Position numbers and translations under genes: made by a program. Shown in pieces: positions 1 through 8,636 of a DNA stretch of 64,000 nt. The stretch spans positions 173,094,912-173,158,911 of the forward strand of contig NC_073696.1 of assembly GCF_029784165.1 (NCBI RefSeq). Direction: 5' to 3'. The notes beneath the pieces were generated by a model. The model was not told the DNA's origin. It was given only the letters and a program-made list of their open reading frames with translations, and made no database searches. Position 1 is the first letter of the stretch. Each line of letters opens with the position of its first letter. This DNA is from Wyeomyia smithii. Lineage: Eukaryota; Arthropoda; Insecta; Diptera; Culicidae.

Positions 1-165
1 CACGCTACTCACACACACGTTACTCATACACACACACGCTACTCACACACACACGTTACTCATACACACACACACGCTACTCACACACACATACACACGC
101 TACTTACACACACACTCTACTCACACACACATACACACGCTACTTACACACACATACACACGCTA

Positions 166-209
<44 letters not shown>

Positions 210-300
210 ACTCACACACACATACACACGCTACTCACACACACACATACACACGCTAACGCTACTCAGACACACATACACACGCTAACGCTACTCAGAC
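1..300. repeat. CA-rich micro/minisatellite
   Basis: Runs of (CA)n are interrupted at regular intervals by the word CGCTACTCACACAC or its variants, giving an irregular minisatellite of roughly 25-40 bp units. The array starts at the window edge, so its true length is unknown. No coding potential is visible. Confidence 0.9.
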
Positions 301-477
301 ACACACACTTTGTATACGACACACTATACCTGCACAAATTACTATCGGCAGCATCCAAACGGCTTCCAAGTCTTCCAACGGTTCCTTCCAACGGCTTCCA
401 ATGGTCCCCAGTGCCGATCACGTCCAGTTTCGGGCTGTATTCCAACAACGATATCTGAATTAGATTACCACTGGTGG
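301..477. other. Unique flank before the first hAT element
   Basis: A short single-copy-looking stretch with a run of CTTCCAA/CTTCCAACGG words at about 360-400. Nothing coding is recognised. It matters because its last eight bases, ACTGGTGG (470-477), are the left target duplication of the adjacent element. Confidence 0.5.
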
Positions 478-798
478 TAGGGATGGGCGATACTTGTATC
501 GATGCCAACGGTATCGATACCAGGGGCAGAAGTATCGAGTATTTTGGCATCGATACTCGATGCTAGCGATGAGTAACGGTATCGATATTTTGCCAACGAT
601 ACTTTGAAACGATACCGATACCACCGATGCCTTCTATTGGGGATAGGCGATACCAGCGGTATCGATACTTCGGCCGAAAGTATCGAGTATTTTGGCATCA
701 ATACTTTCTATACCGATACCACGATACTTGGTATCGTTCTGTGCAAAAGTATTCGAGTACTCAGGTATCGATACTTTAGACAGTATCGCCCATCCCTA
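478..798. mobile_element. Non-autonomous hAT-type element with TATCGATA repeats
   Basis: Seen: terminal inverted repeats TAGGGATGGGCGATACT and its complement at the right end, flanked by a perfect 8-bp direct duplication ACTGGTGG (470-477 and 799-806). Length, 8-bp duplication and terminus fit a hAT MITE. The interior is built almost entirely of repeats of GGTATCGATACC and TATCGAGTATTTTGGCATC. At least four exact TATCGATA octamers occur. No transposase is encoded. Confidence 0.88.
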
Positions 799-806
799 AC
801 TGGTGG

Positions 807-1337
807 GGTCCAGCTCAGATCGAAGGGAAACCGAACTGTTCGCGTTGACGGTCGACCAGGGAATGATCTTCTCTCAACACGGAGTGTCCTTTTATAGCGT
901 CACTCAGTGTGGGGAACTTGGGTGATTGGGGGAAGAACCAATCACGTGGAAGCATCTCTGCTCTCTTTCTTTGTCGTTTGCGTTGGGTGATGAATGCGAT
1001 GCCAATTGGCTGGCATTGCTAGCCAATGACTGAATGCGTGAAATCATTTCGTCTATGTTTTTGAAGTCTGCGTTAGGGAAATATATCAATCGTATGAGAA
1101 ATGTATTTGTATATTCGACCTTCAAACTTTCCCGCAATTTTCGTGGAGTAATGAGAAGATGGCAACTAAAATTATCATGTTATACAAATCTTGTATGTTT
1201 TAGCTTTCCAACGGTATATCAACTATTGAAATCGGAACAGTTGCTTGAGCGCTATTAGCATCTAAAATCTTACATTCCGCCAACGTTACATGTTCAATCC
1301 AGTTTTTCCAGAATGTACCTTAGTATAGTGAAGAAAG
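807..1337. other. Intergenic, no gene recognised
   Basis: No conserved coding sequence, RNA gene or clear inverted-repeat element is visible. The segment 1270-1365 (CATTCCGCCAACGTTACATG through GACGTAGTCCCACGTC) resembles the ends of the duplicated repeat near 19280-19380 and 19770-19815, so it is probably the edge of a dispersed repeat. Confidence 0.4.
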
Positions 1338-1688
1338 ACGTAGTCCCACGTCAAAACAAAACCTCTTAATTTTAAGTATCGACATCTAGCGGTGGAGAGG
1401 ACGCATTTTACAATCGAAACTTCATTACGCCTATATTCCATTCATTCAATAAAAGGACTGTATGAGCTCTTGCTGCTTTTTGCCGTGTCGTGAGAATCCT
1501 TTGTTTTCCCCGGTACTGGTATAGCGAGGGTGCCTTTTCATGATAATCGTACAGTACCACCCGCATACGTGCAACGGTTTTTATGTAGATATATTTTTAA
1601 TGAATTTCGTTGTTGTTCAAGTTGAAAACTGAATATCTTGACTAACGACAATCATTTTTTTTTACATTGTACCTAATTTAAATATTGC
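1338..1688 (+). repeat. Dispersed repeat family A, partial copy
   Basis: The stretch from AAAACCTCTTAATTTTAAGT to ACTAACGACAATCATTTTTT is nearly identical to 1746-2045 and to 25680-25965 on the same strand. It contains the words ATCGACATCTAGCGGTGG and CCCCGGTACTGGTATAGCG. No coding sequence is seen, and the terminal structure is not resolved, so the transposon class is unknown. Confidence 0.75.
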
Positions 1689-1713
1689 ACGAAAAACAGT
1701 CTCCTGTGTACAT

Positions 1714-2516
1714 CAGCACATTTGTTCAACTGAAGAACCAAAAATGAGACAAAACCTCTTAATTTTAAGTATCGACATCTAGCGGTGGAGAGGACGCATT
1801 TTACACTCGAAATTTGTTTACGCTTATATTCCATTCATTCAATAAAAGGACTGTATGAGCTCTTGCTGCTTTTTCGCCGTGAGAATCCCTTGTTTTCCCC
1901 GGTACTGGTATAGCGAGGGTGCCTTTTTTATGATAATCGTACAGTACCACCCGCATACGTGCAACGGTTTTTATGTAGATATATTTTTAATGAATTTCAT
2001 TGTTGTTCAAGTTGAAAACTGATTATCTTGACTAACGACAATCAATGTTAGGTATAAAAACGGTACGAGAAAACAATATTGTCGTTGGTCGAGAAATTCG
2101 GCTTCCAAGTCCAACGAAGATATTTAAGTAAATCAACTAACAGGTTAAAATAGTTTCAACAGTCGCGAGGTGTACGATCCAAAAAAAAAATCTCAACAAT
2201 GTTTGAATGGTTGAAAGATCTTCAGTTCAAGTTGTTCCATTGACGTTGATTGTGAATTGTTACTGAATTTCCGCTTTAAAGAACCCTTGAATGCGATCCT
2301 ATCTTAACTTGATTTTGATTGATTCACCTTTTTGTCTGGTCATTGAAGCAAAAAAAAACTACTTGGTGCATGTTCAAACTATTGGAGCGAACTGTTCGAA
2401 CTACACTGTAAAATTATTGTAGGATGGAACAGCAAAAAATGAATGCGAAAGCTTGGGCACTGATTTGCTGCAGAGTTTTGTTCGAAGTTGCATATCTGTT
2501 CTGTGATATCAGTCTT
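1714..2516 (+). repeat. Dispersed repeat family A, longer copy
   Basis: An approximately 800-bp copy starting at TTTGTTCAACTGAAGAACC and ending at GTTGCATATCTGTTCTGTG. It aligns end to end with 25640-26521 in the same orientation, while its first third is also duplicated immediately upstream (1338-1688). The copy carries poly-A/T-rich patches but no long reading frame. Class unresolved. Confidence 0.78.
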
Positions 2517-2864
2517 GGTGTTGGAGACAAAACGGCCTGAACAACCCTGCCGATAGTCGGTTTATGCCATCACCGTCTTATGAATCCATTGAACTGAATT
2601 CGCCTGTCACCCCGGGATATCCACAAGGCGAAACGTCAATGCCAATGAGAAAACAAATTCATCCAGATCAGTGCGCGTGTGAAAATTAAAACTACAGCAG
2701 GAGATTATCCTTTAATTTAATAATTTGCTATTTGAGTAATTACAGCCTGAGAGCGATAGCTTGAAAAAATAGTTAAGAAGGGAGAGAAAGAGAAGTTGGA
2801 TAGCGTCAATAGGCAGAAGAAAACTTGAAAATTTGTAAGTAATATTAATACTAAACCTAAACCG

Positions 2865-3097
2865 CAGACAGACGTTCAAGCTAAGTTCCAAACTTGTGTA
2901 AAATTTTTTGTAGTAGCGATCCGTTACCAGATAGCGCTACCAGTACCGCCAGCCTCGTACACCAGCGAAAAAAAAATGTATTGTAGCGATAAGGTCACCA
3001 GGCGGTGCTAGTGTACAAGTGATTTATAACACAATTTACTTTGAAAATTTACACGGAAATTTTGATCAATGTTGTTCTTGCTTGGACGTCTGTCTGT
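2865..3097. repeat. Inverted repeat (hairpin-type)
   Basis: CAGACAGACGTTCAAGC at about 2866 is matched in reverse complement by GCTTGGACGTCTGTCTG at 3080-3096, separated by about 200 bp. It may be the ends of a small inverted-repeat element. No target duplication was found. Confidence 0.55.
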
Positions 3098-3178
3098 GCC
3101 TAAACTTAATGAATAAAATTTGCAGTTGAGCTGCATAGATCGTGCTGCTACAAAAACCGAGTTTTCATAACAACACTT

Positions 3179-3353
3179 GGGTGAAAATTAAATCTATCCT
3201 AGTTCTGAAGCTCAAATCCAGAAGTCGCACGGTCGTTTTTAGTTTTGCGTTAAATTCGTTAAATTGCCAATAGTCTGACGAGGTTAAGACCATGCGACTT
3301 CTGGATTTGAAATTCGGAACTAGGAAAATGATGCTAGATTCAATTTTTAGCTA
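3179..3353. repeat. Long-arm hairpin upstream of the SWIM/YqaJ gene
   Basis: The arm AAATCCAGAAGTCGCACGGTC (about 3214-3234) and the surrounding bases pair with GACCATGCGACTTCTGGATTT further right. The match extends outward through CCTAGTTC/GAACTAGG to AAAATTAAATCTA, giving arms of about 55 bp. It looks like a foldback element or a MITE remnant. Confidence 0.65.
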
Positions 3354-3400
3354 AAGCTGATATACACAGGAGACTGTTTTTCTTTCGATATTTGTCCAAA

Positions 3401-5656
3401 ATGGATGTTCTCGACGTCAATAATAATGCAACTGGTAAGAAATTTCTTGCAGCCTCTAGTAAACTGAAAGCTGCTGAGAAATTGTGTATAAAATGTAAAA
3501 AATATGTCATCCGGTATTGTTTCTAATATGAGGTTATGTTTTTATAGGGGCTGAATCGGAAAACGCGACAAGTAGCACTAACCAAGCAACTACGGTGGAA
3601 GTTACGATTTCCTTTGTGGACATACTAGAATATGTTGGCGAGGCAGTTCGTCCGATTAAAAAGAGGCATGCCGTTTTCGCAGCCAATCATATAGTATGCA
3701 TAGGGTTCCGAGAGCACGATTCTTCCGGTGTTGACATTGTGGCGTACGTACAACAAAGTTTCAACCCAGCGATGAATCCTCACGTTTTGAATTTGAAAAT
3801 TGGACCTAAAGTTGACAAGTGGATTTTAGAATGCTCATGTAAAGCAGGCACAGCTAAGTGCAAGCATATAGTTGCATGCCTTCTATACATAGAGAAGTGA
3901 GAAATTTCACATCACAATTTTTATGCATATCAAGAGATATATTTAGTTTTTTTTTGTTTTATAGGTTTAATAAATTGGAATATCTGTCATGCACTGATGT
4001 AACGCGAGCGTGGGGAATCTGTAAAACCACAGATAACAGATATCCAAGCTAGAACAAAAAACTTCACAAATCGTGTGTAAGATTTCAAATTCTTACTCGT
4101 TTGGAATGCTAACGACATCTTTCTGCAACTTGCGACTTTAACCACTTTAGTGAAGGCAGCACTGGATTATATTCAAAGCTGCCAGACGCATGAAAATTCT
4201 CACGAATAGTAGAGTCGCTGTTTTTGCAACGATATAACATTGTTTTTGTGAGGTTTGTGTGTTTTTTTTTTTCATATTAACACTAAAACAAACAAATTTA
4301 TCGCAAATATAAACTGGGATTGAATAAAATTGTCGATTATGTACAAATTACGGCTGCTCAAAATTTCTACATTAAAAAACGGCAACGCTTCTTATTCCAA
4401 TAATATCGATAAGAGCTGGAAAACTTTTGATTTTATCGTATCATTGACCATTAAGTGTTCTTAGCGCCACCATACTGCGTATTGCGACATGCTAAAAAAC
4501 CGTTGCGTCTTTTTACACATGAAGCAAAATTAGCTTGAATGTCTGTTATCTGTGGTAAAACCAAAAAACCCTCTTTATGGGGAGCAAAACAAATATCTCA
4601 GTTGTGTTGCTTCAGGCATCCAAGAAAATTGGATATTGATAGAAATATCCTTTTCAACAATTTACTTTCGGACTCATTTTTCAGAATATTGTCCGGTACT
4701 TTAGTTTATATCTAATATTTTTTAAATGATAGATGCATTTATTTTTGTGTGTAGTGTCCAAGAAATCGGCAATCTTCAAACATCAAAAAGGAAGATATTT
4801 GAATGAGCAAAATGTTTATCCAAATCGTGCATTGCAAGCCGCGTCTTCTTTGGATTTGGATTTCGAGCACTAACTTCTGTTCAAAATTGAGCCTTATTGC
4901 TTGTTTAGTAAGTGACTTCAATAATGGAGACCTTCAAACATGTATTTTTAAATCCAAGAAAGAGAAATTATTTTTTGAAAAATATGTCGCTGTGGATCTC
5001 GATAAATCAGTCAATATTGCTCTGAACACTCGAAACCAGAATACAAATGAATGGAAAATGCACAGATCAGTACGGGTAACAGCCAGTAACTGTTACAAGC
5101 TATATACGTACCTACAGAACAAAAACCCAAACTGGGAAAACAAGATCGAGAATTACTGGAGTATAAAATCGTTGAACGTTAAAGCTGTCCAGTATGGTAA
5201 ATACGCAGAGCCCTTGGCATCCAACTGTTATGTTACGAAAAAAAACCCATTCTGCTGTAGGTGTGGACTAGTAGTAAGCCCAGAGAAAGCTGGTTGGGAG
5301 GTTCTCCAGATGGTATCGATCCAGTTTCAAAAACACTGTTGGAAATAAAGTGCCCTGGGAGTAAAGAAGCTACCTTTGAGGAAATTCTAAACTCCTCGAG
5401 TGTTGCTAAATTTGCAAAGCGTTCGAGACCTGGAGGAGAAATGGTTTTAAATAAGCACCATGCTTATTATTATCAAGTACAGGTGAAGTACAGGTTTTGA
5501 ATCTGGGAAACTGTGACTTCATTATATATTGATCTAAAGATGATGACTTTGAAGTGATTGATGTGCCATTCGATAAAAAGTTTACCATTGAAGTACTCAA
5601 TAAGCTCAAACAGTTATTCTTCCAACGTATGTTGGAATTTTTTATACATTATTAAA
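3401..5656 (+). pseudogene. SWIM zinc finger / YqaJ-type nuclease gene, disabled
   Basis: Not a known named gene; I recognise the domain pair. Exon 1 (3401-3434) starts at ATG and ends ACTG|GTAAGA. Exon 2 (3548-3897) holds the SWIM finger CSCKAGTAKCKH (CxC...CxH). Exon 3 starts at 3965 and is split at 4027 by an inserted element, resuming at 4562 in frame. A further exon from about 4900 encodes a YqaJ-like restriction-endonuclease-fold domain with WLGGSPDG, LLEIKCP and HAYYYQVQ. SWIM-YqaJ proteins are multi-copy in many arthropods; the YqaJ fold is a viral-recombinase-type exonuclease, so a nuclease role is inferred. The copy is dead: the insertion, a one-base frameshift near 5292 just before WLGGSPDG, and a TGA at about 5536 where Trp is expected after CDFIIY. 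The third-to-fourth exon junction is uncertain. Confidence 0.75.
4028..4554. mobile_element. 527-bp inverted-repeat element inside a coding exon
   Basis: The termini CACAGATAACAGATATCCAA and the complement of TTGAATGTCTGTTATCTGTG form inverted repeats of about 24 bp. They are flanked by a 7-bp direct duplication GTAAAAC (4021-4027 and 4555-4561). Removing the element and one duplication restores an open frame across the SWIM gene exon, which supports the boundaries. The 7-bp duplication does not fit hAT (8) or Tc1 (TA) cleanly, so the superfamily is open. Confidence 0.85.
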
Positions 5657-6520
5657 GCGAATGGCTTGAGCAAAAAGTGTCAACTATGAAATGCATCATG
5701 AATGGTAACATGAAAAATGGTAACTGTTACCTACAAAAAGATGAATTACAACAGGTCAAAGCTAACTCAGCCACACCGCGGCCCAAATAGACTCCAGTTA
5801 TTGCAGTTCACTTGTTGTTTCGTCAGCATTCACCGCGATCAATAAGAAAATCGTTGTTTGGTGATAAAAACCAGTTGAGGATTCACTTTCACTGTAAGTT
5901 TCAGATCAATTTCAAACCTATATTTTAAATATCATCTTTTGCAATTTTGTTGATCTTTTTTGTGAACAGGTTCGTCATAGTCGAAAACTATCAGGAAGTG
6001 CTTAGAGTATAATCACCTTTGAAGTGAGGAAAAAACCGAGCCTAATTTCTGACATTCTAAAAAGATATAGGCAGTCTAGATGGTATGCGTCTGATTTAAC
6101 TTGCCATGATACAAATTATAAAATCTATGAAATATCTTAGGAGACCATGGTAAGTTTCAAGATGTTATTTTTACTAAAATTCCTATGTCTCTGTTTATTT
6201 CAAGGTAGAGCTAGAGGAAAACTTCGGTGACATGGGTGTATATGAAAAAGTTTTAATTTCACGAGATTCCTTCAAGTTCTAGCCCAAAAATAAAAAAAAA
6301 CAGTTGACTCTACGATTTATCTTTATGTCTATCTATATATCTTCCAAACTTGATGGTTCTTTATAATGCAGAGTATCTTCTTGCAAAAGATTAGTGCTCC
6401 ATGATATCATAAACCCTCCGGACGATAATTGGACAAACCTTACGATAGTAGAGACGACACCCTACCTCAAACATGTTTTTTTATCTTCTAGAAATAATGA
6501 GAGTATTGTCCAACAATAAT
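5657..6520. other. Intergenic, no gene recognised
   Basis: AT-rich sequence between the disabled SWIM/YqaJ gene and the THAP gene on the opposite strand. I see no conserved frame, no inverted-repeat element with target duplication and no repeat shared with the rest of the window. Downstream exons of the minus-strand THAP gene could lie here but were not identifiable. Confidence 0.35.
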
Positions 6521-6526
6521 ATTTAC

Positions 6527-7373
6527 CTGAAACGTAATCAGTTTTCTTAAAATGCAAGCTGCAAACCTTAGAATTTGCAGTTGGAGTGCGAGAACACTTC
6601 AATATATTTAGCCATGCTTTATACTGTTTTTTCGATTTTGGAGGAAAATTGTGTAAATGGATTGCATCTTTTATTGCACGTGCACCACATCCATCAACAA
6701 AGCAAATGCGATTGCTTCTAGAGGTTCTCGTAAAGTTACTGTAGTTGTGCTCCATTATATGTAAAGGCAACCTTGAAATTTTCGACGGAACAGCATTTGG
6801 CCGTAGATATTTCGATGTGACTGTAAAAGCATTTTTACTTATTAACATCATCAGATGACACTGTCTCATAATCAACTGGGATGTAATCACCCTTGCTAAA
6901 ATGACTACAAATCAATAGTCCTTTCGTACAAAACTTGTCATTGATTCTCAAGATCCGCCGCCATAATAACGAGTTGTTCTTGGTTGGAAAACAGTACAAT
7001 GATCTTTTTCGCTTTATCGGACATCCGCAGTAATGCAACATAAACCAGAGATATTTACTTTCGGTCCTATGGTAGGCATATTCAGTGTTGGGGTTGCTTT
7101 TTTTCAGTTTGAATCGACTGTCTAAAGAAAAATATATCAATTTTTTATGTTTTCTCACAACGCAAACTCACGACAACTTACTACAGATAAAATCTTTCTC
7201 AGTAAAATGCTGCTCGCAAATGTGTTTAGAACGGCTTCCGGAGAGGTCTAGCAGCTTCAACCATCTCGCAAAAACTTTATGGCCATTGATGGTACCGAGT
7301 AAAACCCAACATCACCAATTCCATAACGATTGCTGCACGACGGCACGACACATTTAGAAGCACCTATCATCAT
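6527..7373 (-). CDS. Gene with three tandem THAP domains (probably decaying)
   Basis: Starts at ATG 7373. Exon 1 (7192-7373, donor TGTA|GTAAGT) encodes a first THAP zinc finger from SKCVVPSCSN to HICEQHF. It has a one-base frameshift at the GGTACC near 7294, after GFYSVP. Exon 2 begins at 7121 after TTTCTTTAG and encodes a second THAP domain (YCGCPI ... RRILRIN ... ICSHF). A third follows in another frame (ICFVDGCG ... AWLNILKC ... CSLHF), ending at a donor CAG|GTAAAT at 6527. THAP domains are C2CH DNA-binding modules shared by cellular regulators and P-element transposases. No transposase core is seen, so the product is an array of DNA-binding domains of unknown role. The frame change between domains two and three needs a very small intron or is a second lesion. 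Confidence 0.65.
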
Positions 7374-7694
7374 CGGATTTCTTTGAATAAATTTTACCGC
7401 TTTAATCATATAACATTCTAACTGCAGCATGTGAAATATGTATAAAAACTGTTTTCTAACCCACCTACATAGTTTTCCGTTATATATATATGATGTAGCT
7501 TCCTCGTAAGAATGATTTGTGTGAAAATCATCATCATTTTTACTGCAGCGCCAGCTGTCAGTCAAACTGTCATTTTAATCGCCTATAGCAAAAATATTTC
7601 CTTCCTTTTTTCTCGAATGCAACGCATGTATGAGTGTACTACAGGCTTTAGGCTACAAATATGTGTCGTTTCTGTTACTAAAAAATCCTCTTGT
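7374..7694. other. Upstream region of the THAP gene
   Basis: Nothing coding is recognised here. It should contain the promoter and 5' untranslated sequence of the minus-strand THAP gene. A TATATATATATG stretch at about 7480-7492 is too generic to call a promoter. Confidence 0.3.
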
Positions 7695-8025
7695 AATTCG
7701 GGTTATTCGCGTTGAAAGAGATTTTGAAGACTATTCGCACCTACGTGAACACTCATATGTAATTGTCAAAATGTGCGTAATGACAAAAGCAAGAATATTT
7801 CCTTCCTTCTTTATCGCATGCAAAAACCAAACAAATATCAGCAACACCGTCAACGCGAATTCGGGTTATTCGCGTTGAAAGAGATTTTGAAGACTATTCG
7901 CACCTACGTGAACACTCATATGTAATTGTCAAAATGTGCGTAATGACAAAAGCAAGAATATTTCCTTCCTTCTTTATCGCATGCAAAAACCAAACAAATA
8001 TCAGCAACACCGTCAACGCGAATTC
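7695..8025. repeat. Perfect tandem pair of a 163-bp unit
   Basis: The unit starting AATTCGGGTTATTCGCGTTG at 7695 is repeated head to tail at 7858 and closes with CAACGCGAATTC at 8014-8025. The two copies look identical by eye over 163 bp. The unit ends CGCGTTGA and TCAACGCG are inverted, so this is a dimer of a MITE-like element. A diverged single copy lies at 51003-51174. Confidence 0.9.
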
Positions 8026-8350
8026 ACAAAATTCAAGCCATTTTCAGCGATGATTTTTAACGGCGGGGAACCGAAAAAAGCTTGTTTTTAAAATTTCCTG
8101 ATGTTCGATTTGATCAAAATAGAAAACAGCACTGCATTTTTTCATTACTATATATAGCAAAACAAATTGAAACAAAAAACTATGAAACTGAAAATACGAG
8201 TAGTCATGAAATGACTTACTTTTTGCAATGTTGCAAGTCAGCCAAGCTTTAACTCTAGGCCTTTAATTCACATGGCTGTATTTAGAATCACAAAGAAAAA
8301 GGATTATTTATTTATTGTTCAAAATTTATTCAATTTTTAACTCATAACAT
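8026..8350. promoter_or_regulatory. 3' flank of ZCCHC10 with poly(A) signals (minus strand)
   Basis: On the minus strand, AATAAA motifs lie within about 40 bases after the ZCCHC10 stop codon (two within AACAATAAATAAATAATCC, RC of about 8303-8321, and one in TTGAATAAATTT). They are in the right place to end the transcript. The rest of the stretch shows no recognisable feature. Confidence 0.55.
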
Positions 8351-8636
8351 TCATGCGGACTTATTTTTTTTGCTTCGGATTACATGTTGCTCACATTGTC
8401 TCTGTTTTTTTGTTTTGGATTTCCTATTTTCATTCTCAGACAAATCAGATTTGCTGGCACTACTAATATTACAACTGCTGCTGCTACTACTAGTGCTGCT
8501 ACTGCTGCTCGAACTGCTTTCACTATCGCTTGTATCAGAATCTGATGATGAATCGGAACTGGACGAATCGCTTGTTTTACTATTAGTCGCAACGCAATCT
8601 TGCTTAGTATTTTTTGTTGATGATTGCTCATTGGAG
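8351..8636 (-). CDS. ZCCHC10: ZCCHC10 exon 3, Ser-rich C-terminus
   Basis: Acceptor TTTATAG|CTCC joins in frame to exon 2. The exon encodes NEQSSTKN, then an acidic serine tract (DSSSSDSSSDSDTSDSESSS and onward), then a Lys/Arg-rich end and TGA. Low complexity in both strands creates shadow frames here. The intron phase match and following AATAAA motifs argue for this strand. Confidence 0.85.

Noticed and set aside
1..300. CA-rich direct repeats resembling a CRISPR array
   Set aside because: Units are irregular simple-sequence repeats without unique spacers or neighbouring cas genes, in eukaryotic DNA.
1338..2516. Family A tandem copies as LTRs
   Set aside because: The first copy matches only the front third of the second, and the third copy at 25640 is solitary without any internal retroviral domain.
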